64,000 nucleotides of DNA from Aurantibacter aestuarii. GTDB taxonomy: Bacteria; Bacteroidota; Bacteroidia; Flavobacteriales; Flavobacteriaceae. The notes under the pieces were generated by a model, which did not search any database, was not told the origin of the DNA, and saw only the letters and a list, made by a program, of their open reading frames with translations. Each line of letters starts with the position of its first letter. Position 1 is the stretch's first letter. Positions 1-9,025 of this stretch are shown piece after piece. The translations under genes and the position numbers were made by a program. Location of the stretch: contig NZ_PXOQ01000015.1 in assembly GCF_003008425.1 (NCBI RefSeq), positions 1-64,000 on the forward strand, written 5' to 3'.

Positions 1-1965
1 GCAGTACCAGCAGGAACATCAGATCCAAATAACCCATGTGATCCAAACCCATTAGCAGTACCAGGCGGCGATTGTGATGGCGATGGAAACTCAAATGGCA
101 CAGATCCTAATCCAACGGTACCAACAGCAGCAGATGATACAGGAACAGTAGCTGTAGGAAGTACAACGACGATAGACATTTTAGGAAATGATGATTATTT
201 AGATAACTCAGATCCAACAAATGGCGGAACGACGACTATTACACAAACAGGCGGAACAGCAGGTGGCACAGTAACTTTTGATCCAACAACGGGAACCTTA
301 GATTACACACCACTACCAGGTGAAGCAGGAACAGTTGTAACCGTAGTTTATGAAGTATGTAATGATGCAAGTGGTACACCAGTATGTACAACAGCAACAG
401 TAACAATTACGGTGTTAGCATGTCCAAGTCCAGTAGATACTGATGGCGATGGTTTAACAGATTGTGAGGAAACTACAGGCGTAGACGATCCAAGTACAAC
501 AGCCGTGCCAGCAGGAACATCAGATCCTTTAGATCCATGTTCAGATAGTAGTGGTGTAATTACAGATGGAGAGACATCTAACCCAATTTTTGCAAATGCA
601 GATTGTGATGGAGATGGTGTTACAAATGGAGATGAATTAAATCCACCTAATGGAGGAACAGCAACTGATCCAGGAGATCCATGTGATTATAATGTAGGTG
701 ATATTTCAGCACCAATCACGGCAGGAGTAGATTGTGATGGTGATGGATTAAATGATTCTGAGGAAATTACAGGAGTAGATGATCCAGCAACACCAGATAA
801 TCCAAATGGTAATACTACAGATCCAAACAATCCAGATACAGATGGAGATGGTGTATTAGATGGAACAGAAGGTACAAACGGTACAGATCCAAATGATCCA
901 TGTGATTATAACGTTATAGATATTACCGAGCCAATTACGGCAGGAGTAGATTGTGATGGTGATGGATTAAATGATTCTGAGGAAATTACAGGAGTAGATG
1001 ATCCGGCAACACCAGATAATCCAAATGGTAATACTACAGATCCAAATAACCCAGATACGGATGGAGATGGTGTATTAGATGGAACAGAAGGTACCAACGG
1101 AACAGATCCAAATGATCCATGTGATTATAACGTTATTGATATTACAGAGCCAATTACGGCAGGAGTAGATTGTGATAATGATGGATTAAATGACTCTGAA
1201 GAAATTACAGGAGTAGATGATCCGGCAACACCAGATAATCCAAATGGTAATACTACAGATCCAAATAATCCAGATACGGATGGCGATGGTGTATTAGATG
1301 GAACGGAAGGTACTAATGGAACAGATCCAAATGATCCATGTGACTTTAATGTAATTGATATTACAGAGATTCCAAGCGGACCATTCTTAGATGCAGATTG
1401 TGACGGAGATGGTGTTCCAAATGGTGTTGAAATCGATCCAGATGGTGACGGAACTCCAGGTCCAAATGGAACAGATCCAAACGATCCTTGTGACTTTAAT
1501 GTAGAAGATCAAGATTTATCTACTGTAAGTGACGAATGGTTAGAATTAGACTGCGATGGAGATGGCATATTAAATGGAGATGAATTAGGAGATGTTAACG
1601 ATAATGATATCCCAGATTACATTGAAGTGAATAATGGAGATCCAAATGCAGATGATGGTGTAGAAGTATTCGATATCATGACACCAGGTGACGGTGATGG
1701 ATTAAATGATGTATTCGTAATTAGAGGTTTAGATAAATATCCAAATAACACAGTTAAAATCTATAATAGATGGGGTGTGTTAGTATTCGAAACACGTGGA
1801 TATGGACTTAACAATAACTTCTTTACAGGAGAGTCTAATGGTCGAGTAACCATTGAGAAGAATAAACAACTTCCAGTAGGTACTTACTACTATGTTCTTG
1901 AATATGTTAACAATTCAGGAAACACAGTTAAGAAAGCTGGACCACTTTACATCAACAGAAGATAA
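1..1965 (+). CDS. T9SS type B sorted calcium-repeat surface protein, 5' partial
   Basis: The reading frame is open from base 1, so the N-terminus lies outside the window; 654 residues are visible. They hold, in order, a short calcium-repeat stretch, an Ig/cadherin-like module (about residues 42-138, beginning AADDTG), a long run of thrombospondin type 3-like repeats with DxDGDGxxD calcium-binding loops, and a C-terminal gliding-motility-type sorting domain (about residues 560-654, with NRWG and GTYYYVLEY). That tail is the type B T9SS signal, so the protein is expected to cross the outer membrane through the T9SS and be surface-bound or released. A 219-bp tandem repeat fills its middle. The next gene is PorP/SprF, the usual partner of type B cargo. 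The ligand or adhesion role is not visible. Confidence 0.9.
   Translation, partial: AVPAGTSDPNNPCDPNPLAVPGGDCDGDGNSNGTDPNPTVPTAADDTGTVAVGSTTTIDILGNDDYLDNSDPTNGGTTTITQTGGTAGGTVTFDPTTGTLDYTPLPGEAGTVVTVVYEVCNDASGTPVCTTATVTITVLACPSPVDTDGDGLTDCEETTGVDDPSTTAVPAGTSDPLDPCSDSSGVITDGETSNPIFANADCDGDGVTNGDELNPPNGGTATDPGDPCDYNVGDISAPITAGVDCDGDGLNDSEEITGVDDPATPDNPNGNTTDPNNPDTDGDGVLDGTEGTNGTDPNDPCDYNVIDITEPITAGVDCDGDGLNDSEEITGVDDPATPDNPNGNTTDPNNPDTDGDGVLDGTEGTNGTDPNDPCDYNVIDITEPITAGVDCDNDGLNDSEEITGVDDPATPDNPNGNTTDPNNPDTDGDGVLDGTEGTNGTDPNDPCDFNVIDITEIPSGPFLDADCDGDGVPNGVEIDPDGDGTPGPNGTDPNDPCDFNVEDQDLSTVSDEWLELDCDGDGILNGDELGDVNDNDIPDYIEVNNGDPNADDGVEVFDIMTPGDGDGLNDVFVIRGLDKYPNNTVKIYNRWGVLVFETRGYGLNNNFFTGESNGRVTIEKNKQLPVGTYYYVLEYVNNSGNTVKKAGPLYINRR
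682..1338 (+). repeat. Three tandem 219-bp coding repeats
   Basis: Three units start at 682, 901 and 1120, each encoding 73 residues from CDYNV to NDP, and a diverged fourth begins at 1339. Units two and three differ at about eleven bases, nearly all silent third positions; one change turns DCDGDG into DCDNDG. Each unit carries two DxDGDG-type calcium loops. Confidence 0.93.
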
Positions 1966-2022
1966 AAACAACTTTAATTCAGAGGGTTTTTTATAAGCCC
2001 TCTGAAATATTAATCATCAATT

Positions 2023-2967
2023 ATGAAAAAAAATAGTATAAAATTCTTTTTAGGACTTGTCTTAGGATTTTGCTTTTTCAACGTACAAGCGCAACAAGAT
2101 GCTCAGTATACACAATATATGTACAATACATTAAGTGTGAATCCAGCTTATGCAGGCTCTAGAGATGTGTTTAGTTTTGTAGGTTTATATAGAACGCAAT
2201 GGGTTGGTTTAGATGGTGCACCAGATACATTTACAGCTTCTATGCACTCTCCTTTAAGTGAAAAAGTAGGAATTGGATTAAACGTAACTAACGACAGAAT
2301 ATTTATTACAAGCGAAACGTATATTGATATCGATTTTAGCTACACCATTAAAACCGGTGAAGAAGGACAACTGGCTTTCGGATTAAAAGGTGGTGGACAT
2401 TTTCTAGATATTGATACGCAAAGAGCTATTCGAGGTCCATACAACGTAAATGATGCAGGTTCTCAGGTTAATATAGATAATAAATTTTCTCCTCAGTTTG
2501 GATTAGGATTATACTATTATACCGATAAATTCTACTTAGGTTTAAGTGCTCCTAATATTTTAGAAACCGAACATTTTGACGAAAATTCGCCAGATTTAGG
2601 ATCTTTTGCAACAGCTAAAGAGCGTATCAATCTGTATTTAATTGCAGGTAGAGTTTTTGAACTAAGTGAAGATATCGATTTTAAACCTGCAGTATTATTT
2701 AAAGGTGTTGCAGGAGCTCCGTTACAGGCAGATTTATCGGCAAACTTTTTATTTAATGATAGATTTACTGCCGGATTGGCTTACAGATGGAGTGCTGCAT
2801 TAAGTGCACAATTAGGATTTCAAATCTCTGATGAGTTAATGTTAGGTTTTGCTTACGATAGAGAAACTACAGAGCTTCAACGTTATAATGATGGTTCTTT
2901 CGAAGTGTTTTTAAGATACGAGTTATTTAAACGTAACGATAAAATGATTTCCCCAAGATTCTTTTAA
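2023..2967 (+). CDS. PorP/SprF family type IX secretion membrane protein
   Basis: This 314-residue protein has a signal peptide (about residues 1-23, ending NVQA) and the family hallmark near the mature N-terminus, QDAQYTQYMYN followed by NPAYAGSRD. The rest is a beta-rich outer-membrane barrel with repeated GL/GF strands. PorP/SprF proteins are outer-membrane components associated with the T9SS; SprF of Flavobacterium is needed for secretion of a type B cargo (SprB). It lies 57 bp after a type B cargo gene and 12 bp before an OmpA-family gene, so it is probably dedicated to that cargo. That pairing is inferred from position. Confidence 0.92.
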   Translation: MKKNSIKFFLGLVLGFCFFNVQAQQDAQYTQYMYNTLSVNPAYAGSRDVFSFVGLYRTQWVGLDGAPDTFTASMHSPLSEKVGIGLNVTNDRIFITSETYIDIDFSYTIKTGEEGQLAFGLKGGGHFLDIDTQRAIRGPYNVNDAGSQVNIDNKFSPQFGLGLYYYTDKFYLGLSAPNILETEHFDENSPDLGSFATAKERINLYLIAGRVFELSEDIDFKPAVLFKGVAGAPLQADLSANFLFNDRFTAGLAYRWSAALSAQLGFQISDELMLGFAYDRETTELQRYNDGSFEVFLRYELFKRNDKMISPRFF

Positions 2968-2979
2968 TACAACTTAGAT

Positions 2980-4947
2980 ATGATTAAACAGGTTTTAAAA
3001 TATAGTATATATACGTTTTTATTAATTGGAGCAGTAGTTGCTAACGCGCAAGAGAGACAATTAAAAAAAGCAAATGAGAAATTCGATAACTATTCTTTTA
3101 TAGATGCCAGAGAAGCTTATATCGAAGTTTATGAAAAAGGATATCAGTCGGCAGACTTATTTCAGAAATTAGGGGATTCCTATTACTTTAATGGCGATTA
3201 TGTAAATGCCGAAAAATGGTACGAAGAACTTTACAAATTAGAAGGCGCTTCAACTAAACCAGAATACATGTATAGATATGGTTTGACTTTAAAATCTTTA
3301 AAGAATTACGAGAAGTCTGACCAGATTATGATGGAGTTTTCTAAAACTAAACAAGAAGATGAGCGAGCTGAAATCTTTATAAATGAAAGAAATTATTTAA
3401 AGGAAATTGAGAAGAATTCTGGACGTTTCACTTTAAAGAATGAAGATTTTAATTCAGATTTATCAGATTATGCACCTTCGTTTTATGGTGAGGAATTAGT
3501 TATTTCAACCAATAGAGATAGAGGTACAGCAACACATAGAATACATACGTGGAACAATCAACCGTTTTCAGATCTATTTGTAGTTCATGTGGGTAAAGAT
3601 TCAGGAGAGAAAGCTATTGATAATTTTGACAACACCATTAATTCTAAATTCCACGAGTCTTCATCTGTATTCACAAAAGATGGAAAAACAGTGTATTTTA
3701 CACGTAATAATTATACAGATAAAAAATTAAAATCAGATAATGAAGGAGTTAACCGTTTAAAGTTATACAAAGGAGTTAAATCTGAAGACGATAAATGGAC
3801 TGTAACAGAGTTACCTTTTAATGGGGATAATTATTCTGTAGCTCATCCTGCTTTAAGTGTGGATGAAAGTATATTATATTTTGCGAGCGATATGGAAGGT
3901 GGCATGGGAGCTTCAGATTTGTATATGGTTACTATAGATGGAGATTCTTACGGAACACCAGTTAATTTAGGAGAAGGTATTAATACAGAATCTAGAGAAA
4001 CTTTTCCATTTGTAAGTGCAGATAACCGTTTATATTTTGCATCAGACGGACATCCAGGTTTGGGTGGTTTAGATGTTTTTGTTGCAGAAATTTATTCTGA
4101 AAATGATTTTAGTGAAACATACAATGTAGGAGCGCCTGTAAATGGCATTGCAGATGACTTTACATTTATTATAAATGCAGACACTAAAAAAGGCTATTTT
4201 GCCTCAAATAGAGCAGAAGGAAAAGGTGATGATGATATCTATAGTTTTGTAGAGAATAGATCTTTAGTATTTCCATTTGAACAAACTATTGAAGGTGAAG
4301 TTTTAAATGAAACCACAGAAGAACCTGTTGAAGGAGTAACGGTTTCTTTAATAGATGATGAAGGCAACGTTATAACAACTGTTACAACTAACGATGAAGG
4401 AAAATATACTTTACCATTAGAAGAGCGCTCTACACAGTACGCAATTCGTTATGAAAAAGATAATTTTGAAACTAAAGAAAAACCGTTTGCAAGTACTAAT
4501 GAAAACGGAAGAGTTTTTAAAGATGTTGAAACGATTAAGTTAGGTAACAACTTAGGCGTTACTCAAGTTGGTTTAGGAGATGATTTAAATAATGCACTAG
4601 GCTTAAATCCTATTTATTTTGATTTCGATAAGTCTAATATTAGACCAGATGCAGAAATTGAATTACAAAAAGTAATCGCTGTTATGGAAAAATATTCTAA
4701 CCTAAAAATTGATGTGCGTTCTCATACCGATAGTCGTGCTAATGATGCTTACAATGATGCATTGTCTAAAAGAAGAAATAAATCGACATTGAACTACATT
4801 ATTAGTAAGGGAATCGATAAAAATCGTTTAACAGGAGATGGTTATGGAGAGAGCAAATTAGTAAACGAATGTTCTAATGGCGTAGAATGTACCGAACAAC
4901 AACATCAGCTTAACCGAAGAAGTGAATTTATTATTGTGCAACAATAA
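2980..4947 (+). CDS. OmpA family protein with TPR, PD40 propeller and carboxypeptidase-like domain
   Basis: The protein has 655 residues: a signal peptide (1-23, ending ANA), a TPR-like helical region (about 28-140), a PD40/WD40-like beta-propeller (about 155-415, with repeated 'YFASD' and 'GYFASNR' blades), a carboxypeptidase regulatory-like beta-sandwich (about 430-520) and a C-terminal OmpA peptidoglycan-binding domain (about 545-655, with YFDFDKSNI and the HTDSR/RR core). It should anchor an outer-membrane assembly to peptidoglycan from the periplasm. This domain order is typical of genes that sit beside PorP/SprF and type B cargo. It follows PorP by 12 bp, so the two are probably co-transcribed. 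Confidence 0.92.
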   Translation: MIKQVLKYSIYTFLLIGAVVANAQERQLKKANEKFDNYSFIDAREAYIEVYEKGYQSADLFQKLGDSYYFNGDYVNAEKWYEELYKLEGASTKPEYMYRYGLTLKSLKNYEKSDQIMMEFSKTKQEDERAEIFINERNYLKEIEKNSGRFTLKNEDFNSDLSDYAPSFYGEELVISTNRDRGTATHRIHTWNNQPFSDLFVVHVGKDSGEKAIDNFDNTINSKFHESSSVFTKDGKTVYFTRNNYTDKKLKSDNEGVNRLKLYKGVKSEDDKWTVTELPFNGDNYSVAHPALSVDESILYFASDMEGGMGASDLYMVTIDGDSYGTPVNLGEGINTESRETFPFVSADNRLYFASDGHPGLGGLDVFVAEIYSENDFSETYNVGAPVNGIADDFTFIINADTKKGYFASNRAEGKGDDDIYSFVENRSLVFPFEQTIEGEVLNETTEEPVEGVTVSLIDDEGNVITTVTTNDEGKYTLPLEERSTQYAIRYEKDNFETKEKPFASTNENGRVFKDVETIKLGNNLGVTQVGLGDDLNNALGLNPIYFDFDKSNIRPDAEIELQKVIAVMEKYSNLKIDVRSHTDSRANDAYNDALSKRRNKSTLNYIISKGIDKNRLTGDGYGESKLVNECSNGVECTEQQHQLNRRSEFIIVQQ

Positions 4948-4967
4948 ACTTCTATATTAAAGAACTA

Positions 4968-5002
4968 AAAAAAGCATCAAATGAAAGTTTGATGCTTTTT
5001 TA
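4968..5002. terminator. Bidirectional intrinsic terminator
   Basis: Stem GCATCAAA (4974-4981) pairs with TTTGATGC around a six-base loop, flanked by an A run and a T run, so it can end transcription from both the OmpA gene and the convergent acs gene. Confidence 0.85.
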
Positions 5003-5004
5003 GT

Positions 5005-6915
5005 TTAAACCAATCTATTTTCAATAATAGAATCTACACAATCCGGATTTAATAAAGTGCTGATGTCTCCAAGTTCGTCGATTTTATTTTCGGCAATTTT
5101 TCTTAGAATACGCCGCATAATTTTACCACTTCTGGTTTTTGGTAAACCTTCGGTAAACTGAATTTTATCTAATTTAGCTATAGGTCCAATGTGTGTAGCA
5201 ATAAGCGTATTAATTTGCTTCTCAAGAGCTTCTAAATTAAAGTTTGGTGGTGTTTCTTTTAATGTGATAAAACCATACAATGCATTTCCTTTAACCTCAT
5301 GAGGGAAACCAACTACGGCACTTTCTGCAATATATTCGTGTTCATTTATAGCATCTTCAATAGGAGCGGTACCTAAATTATGCCCTGAAACTATTATAAT
5401 ATCATCCACACGACCAGTAATCCTATAAAACCCCGTAGCATCTCTTAATGCGCCGTCTCCTGTAAAGTATTGATTTTTAAAAGTTGAAAAGTAAGTGTTT
5501 TTATAGCGTTCATGGTCGCCCCAAATGCTTCGTGCCATACTCGGCCAAGGGAATTTTATGGTTAATCTTCCAGCTACCTGATTTCCTTTAAATTCTTTAC
5601 CTTCGTCGTCCATTAAAGCCAATTGTACACCAATAAAAGGTAAGGTCGCAAAAGTAGGTTTAGTTGGCGTTACATAGGGAATTGGAGTAATCATAATTCC
5701 ACCTGTTTCGGTTTGAAACCAAGTATCTACAACAGGACATTTGTGTTTACCTACATACTCGTTATACCATTTCCAGGCTTCTTCATTTATCGGTTCACCA
5801 ACCGTACCAATTACTTTAAGGCTTTTCAGTTTAAAAACTTCAACATAATTTTTTCCTTCTTTAGCTAATGCTCTAATGGCTGTTGGAGCTGTATAAAATT
5901 GATTGACGTTGTGTTTTTCAACAATTTGCCAGAAGCGACTATAATCTGGAAAACTAGGCACACCTTCAAACATTACAGAAGTTGCTCCATTGCATAATGG
6001 TCCATATATAATATAACTATGTCCGGTAATCCAACCTACATCTGCTGTACACCAATACACATCATTTTCTTCATATTGAAACACATTTTTAAATGTATAT
6101 GCGGTATAAACCATATATCCTGCAGTGGTATGTAGCATCCCTTTTGGTTTTCCGGTAGAGCCAGACGTATAAAGTATAAATAAGGGGTCTTCTGCAGCCA
6201 TAATTTCCGCAGGACAAATAGGAGAAGCTTCATTTAAAAGTTCTTCTAACCAGAAATCTCTTTCAATCTCCATTTGGACTTCTTCTCCAGTTCGTTTTAC
6301 GACTAAAACCGTTTCTAAATCTTTACAATTCACTAAAGCATCATCTACAATCTGTTTTAAATTCAATGTTTTTGCACCTCTGAAAGATCCATCGCTGGTA
6401 ATCATCATTTTACAGTTACAGTCGTTAATACGAGTCGCTAATGCAGTTGCCGAAAACCCTGCAAAAACTACAGAATGTACTGCACCAATTCTAGCACAAG
6501 CTAAAATAGCAACTGTAAGTTCAGGAATCATAGGTAAATAAATACAGACGCGGTCACCTTTTTGCACACCTTTAGCCTTTAAAACATTAGCCATTTTACA
6601 CACCTGTTCATAAAGTGCAGCATAGGTAATATGTTGTGCTTTTTCGTTGGGATGATTGGGTTCAAAAATGATAGCCGTTTTATTGGCTCTGGTTATAAGA
6701 TGTCTGTCCAGACAATTTTCTGTGATATTTAATTGTGCGCCTTCAAACCATTTAACCTCTGGTTTTGTAAAATCCCAGCTTAACACCTTATTCCATTTTT
6801 TATGCCAGATAAACTGTTCTTCAGCTATTTCTGCCCAAAAGGTTTCAGGTTCATCAATAGATTTTTTATAAACTTGAAGGTATTCCTGTAAATTTTTAAT
6901 GTGATATTGACTCAT
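5005..6915 (-). CDS. acs: Acetyl-CoA synthetase (AMP-forming)
   Basis: This 636-residue enzyme makes acetyl-CoA from acetate, ATP and CoA through acetyl-adenylate. The N-terminal ACS cap is followed by the AMP-binding domain with the P-loop-like motif YTSGSTGKPKG at about 249-259, the WFQTETGG region, and the C-terminal swivelling domain with PKTRSGKIMRR. The lysine there (about K598) is the site acetylated in well-studied Acs enzymes. The length is close to the usual 640-650 residues. It stands alone, convergent with the OmpA gene and divergent from the next gene. No promoter box is obvious upstream. Confidence 0.96.
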   Translation of the reverse strand: MSQYHIKNLQEYLQVYKKSIDEPETFWAEIAEEQFIWHKKWNKVLSWDFTKPEVKWFEGAQLNITENCLDRHLITRANKTAIIFEPNHPNEKAQHITYAALYEQVCKMANVLKAKGVQKGDRVCIYLPMIPELTVAILACARIGAVHSVVFAGFSATALATRINDCNCKMMITSDGSFRGAKTLNLKQIVDDALVNCKDLETVLVVKRTGEEVQMEIERDFWLEELLNEASPICPAEIMAAEDPLFILYTSGSTGKPKGMLHTTAGYMVYTAYTFKNVFQYEENDVYWCTADVGWITGHSYIIYGPLCNGATSVMFEGVPSFPDYSRFWQIVEKHNVNQFYTAPTAIRALAKEGKNYVEVFKLKSLKVIGTVGEPINEEAWKWYNEYVGKHKCPVVDTWFQTETGGIMITPIPYVTPTKPTFATLPFIGVQLALMDDEGKEFKGNQVAGRLTIKFPWPSMARSIWGDHERYKNTYFSTFKNQYFTGDGALRDATGFYRITGRVDDIIIVSGHNLGTAPIEDAINEHEYIAESAVVGFPHEVKGNALYGFITLKETPPNFNLEALEKQINTLIATHIGPIAKLDKIQFTEGLPKTRSGKIMRRILRKIAENKIDELGDISTLLNPDCVDSIIENRLV

Positions 6916-7008
6916 ATGTAGAATTTAAAACACTTCAATTTAAATAAAAATTAAATAATATTATGGTCTTGTAGGTTCTAATAGTATATTTAAACATATT
7001 TTTTAGTT

Positions 7009-8013
7009 ATGAAACGTAGAACATTTTTAACCACATCTGCATTAGCATCATCTGCATTAGCATTTCCAAATATAGCTGTTCAGCCTTTATTCAATTCCAC
7101 AGAAATAGAAACAGAAAAGCCTTTTAAAATATCAATATCACAATGGGCTTTTGAAACGGAGATTTTTGGTAAAGGCAGAGAAAACTACAAATTATTTAAA
7201 CATAATTTGGAGCATAATCCCGATGCTGTATTGCAAGGTTCTATGAAAAATACAGATATAATATATAAAGCTCAGGAACTTGGAGTGAGTGGAGTAGACC
7301 TAGTGTCTACAATGATGTATAGCAAGCGAGACGATAAAAAATGGCAGAGACATTTTTCTAAAATGGCTAAAAATGAAGGCATTCAATTGGTTTGTATGAT
7401 GGCAGACACACAAACTAAAATAGGAGATTTAGATCAACTGAAGCGGAAACAATCTGTTGAAGACCATAAACGCTGGATTGAAGCCGCTAAAGAATTAAAT
7501 TGTGAACATATCCGGGTGAATCCATTTGGATCAGGAACTTATTTACAACAATTAAATCAATGTGCGGAATCTTTGGCAGAATTAAGTGAATTTGCCGACA
7601 AGACAGGAATTAAGTTGACGGTTGAAAATCATGGTCATCCATCAAGTAACGGAGCATGGCTAAATATGTTAATTGAATTAACCAACCATAGTAACTTGGG
7701 ATTATTTTTAGATTTTGGTAATTTTTTTATGGGAGGTTTTAATGCTAGACCAAGACGTTGGTATGACGAAACACAAGGGATTTTAGATTTGGCACCATTT
7801 ACCACAGGAGTTAGTGCCAAAGCACGTGAGGTAAAAATGGATGGCACAATTACAGATGTTAATTACGATTTTTGTACTGCAGAGGTATTAAAACACGGAT
7901 TTAAAGGCTGGATGAGTGCAGAGTATGCAGGTAAAGACTTATCGAATACTGAAGGTAGTCAAGCTATTATTAAAAAATTAAGAGCTTTACAGAAAGCACA
8001 TTCTAAATCTTAA
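7009..8013 (+). CDS. Sugar phosphate isomerase/epimerase-like TIM-barrel protein, exported
   Basis: A 334-residue protein with an N-terminal KRRTFLTTSA segment resembling a twin-arginine (Tat) signal, then a xylose isomerase-like TIM barrel. Putative metal-binding residues lie in VENHGHP and in 'LGLFLDFGNF', and the barrel ends with WMSAEYAG. Relatives include exported sugar isomerases and epimerases of unknown substrate, so the substrate cannot be named. No sugar operon surrounds it. Its last 11 bases overlap the convergent LpxR-like gene. A near-consensus box (TATATTTA, about 20 bp before the ATG) may be its promoter. Confidence 0.8.
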   Translation: MKRRTFLTTSALASSALAFPNIAVQPLFNSTEIETEKPFKISISQWAFETEIFGKGRENYKLFKHNLEHNPDAVLQGSMKNTDIIYKAQELGVSGVDLVSTMMYSKRDDKKWQRHFSKMAKNEGIQLVCMMADTQTKIGDLDQLKRKQSVEDHKRWIEAAKELNCEHIRVNPFGSGTYLQQLNQCAESLAELSEFADKTGIKLTVENHGHPSSNGAWLNMLIELTNHSNLGLFLDFGNFFMGGFNARPRRWYDETQGILDLAPFTTGVSAKAREVKMDGTITDVNYDFCTAEVLKHGFKGWMSAEYAGKDLSNTEGSQAIIKKLRALQKAHSKS

Positions 8014-8959
8014 AACCTAATTTAATTCCGCCCCATTTTGAAACACCATCGGTTTCAAACTGTTTGCTTAAGATAACCCTACTGTACTCCAGATAAAAAC
8101 CATTGGTTTGTAAGACAATTCCATAATTATTTTGCATCGTTAAACGCTCTATTTGTCCCGAGTTAATAGTATAAGGGCTTGAAGTATTAACCAAACCACC
8201 TTGCAAGGTAGCATCGTAAGCTATAGCCGTAAGTTCTGGCTGTATAAAAGCATAGATTTTAAACCCTTTTTGATTAGCAAATTCTAGATAAGGATTGTTT
8301 ATTAATCCAACGGTTATAGAACTTCCTAAAGAGACATTTGTAAATAAAGTACCTAATTGCAAAGTCGAATAGCCTTGAATAGCAAGAAGATTCTTATAAC
8401 GTAACAGTTCTTTTTCGGCTGTAAATTTATAGTTTAAAACCACATCGTTTTTAATTTGATTTTGCCATCCCATAGGAATTTTATTTCCTGTAAGTTCGTG
8501 TATACCAACCTGCATTTCCTTTCCAAACGCTCCAGGTCCAATTAATCCAAAACTAAAAGCAGAAACAAAACGCATTTTTTTATCTTGTTCTACAGCTGTT
8601 TTAATAGATTTTAATAGTATAGATGCCGAAAATGGTCTGTCGCCAAACTGTATAGCTTCAGAAACATAATTATCTGGTGTAAATCCAATATGCTCTAATG
8701 TTAAAGCATAATTCTCTCGTGTATTTTTAAAGTTTATAAATAGGGAATTTATGGGGTTTTTTTTAAGCCAGTCTTTACTTAAACTGAAACTATAGCCTTG
8801 TGTATAATCTCGATCTCTGTTAGCAAAATAATCGTTATCGTAATTAAATTTAAAATACGATGACGTTTGCAGGCTTCTAAACGAAGCATTTTCGTCAATT
8901 TTTTGAGCATAACTCTTTACAAAAGCAAAGCAGAGTACTAATAAGATTAATTTTTTCAT
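8003..8959 (-). CDS. LpxR-like lipid A deacylase family outer-membrane protein
   Basis: This 318-residue protein has a signal peptide ending SYAQ and the LpxR/DUF2219 N-terminal signature, YDNDYFANRDRDYTQGYS (about residues 39-56), which holds the Asn-Asp pair and glycines of the family. A conserved HEL segment lies near residue 152 and the protein ends on a beta-strand finishing in an aromatic-free KLGFKI. LpxR is an outer-membrane barrel that removes the 3'-acyloxyacyl chain of lipid A. Activity here is inferred from family membership. It overlaps the upstream convergent gene by 11 bp. Confidence 0.8.
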   Translation of the reverse strand: MKKLILLVLCFAFVKSYAQKIDENASFRSLQTSSYFKFNYDNDYFANRDRDYTQGYSFSLSKDWLKKNPINSLFINFKNTRENYALTLEHIGFTPDNYVSEAIQFGDRPFSASILLKSIKTAVEQDKKMRFVSAFSFGLIGPGAFGKEMQVGIHELTGNKIPMGWQNQIKNDVVLNYKFTAEKELLRYKNLLAIQGYSTLQLGTLFTNVSLGSSITVGLINNPYLEFANQKGFKIYAFIQPELTAIAYDATLQGGLVNTSSPYTINSGQIERLTMQNNYGIVLQTNGFYLEYSRVILSKQFETDGVSKWGGIKLGFKI

Positions 8960-9025
8960 ACTTTTACATACGCTTAATCATTTCATTTGGTTTTAAAAAG
9001 CCAATTCTAAAATATCCGATAGATT

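Noticed and set aside
906-1097. 63-codon minus-strand frame within the calcium repeats
   Set aside because: It is an artefact of the repetitive coding sequence.
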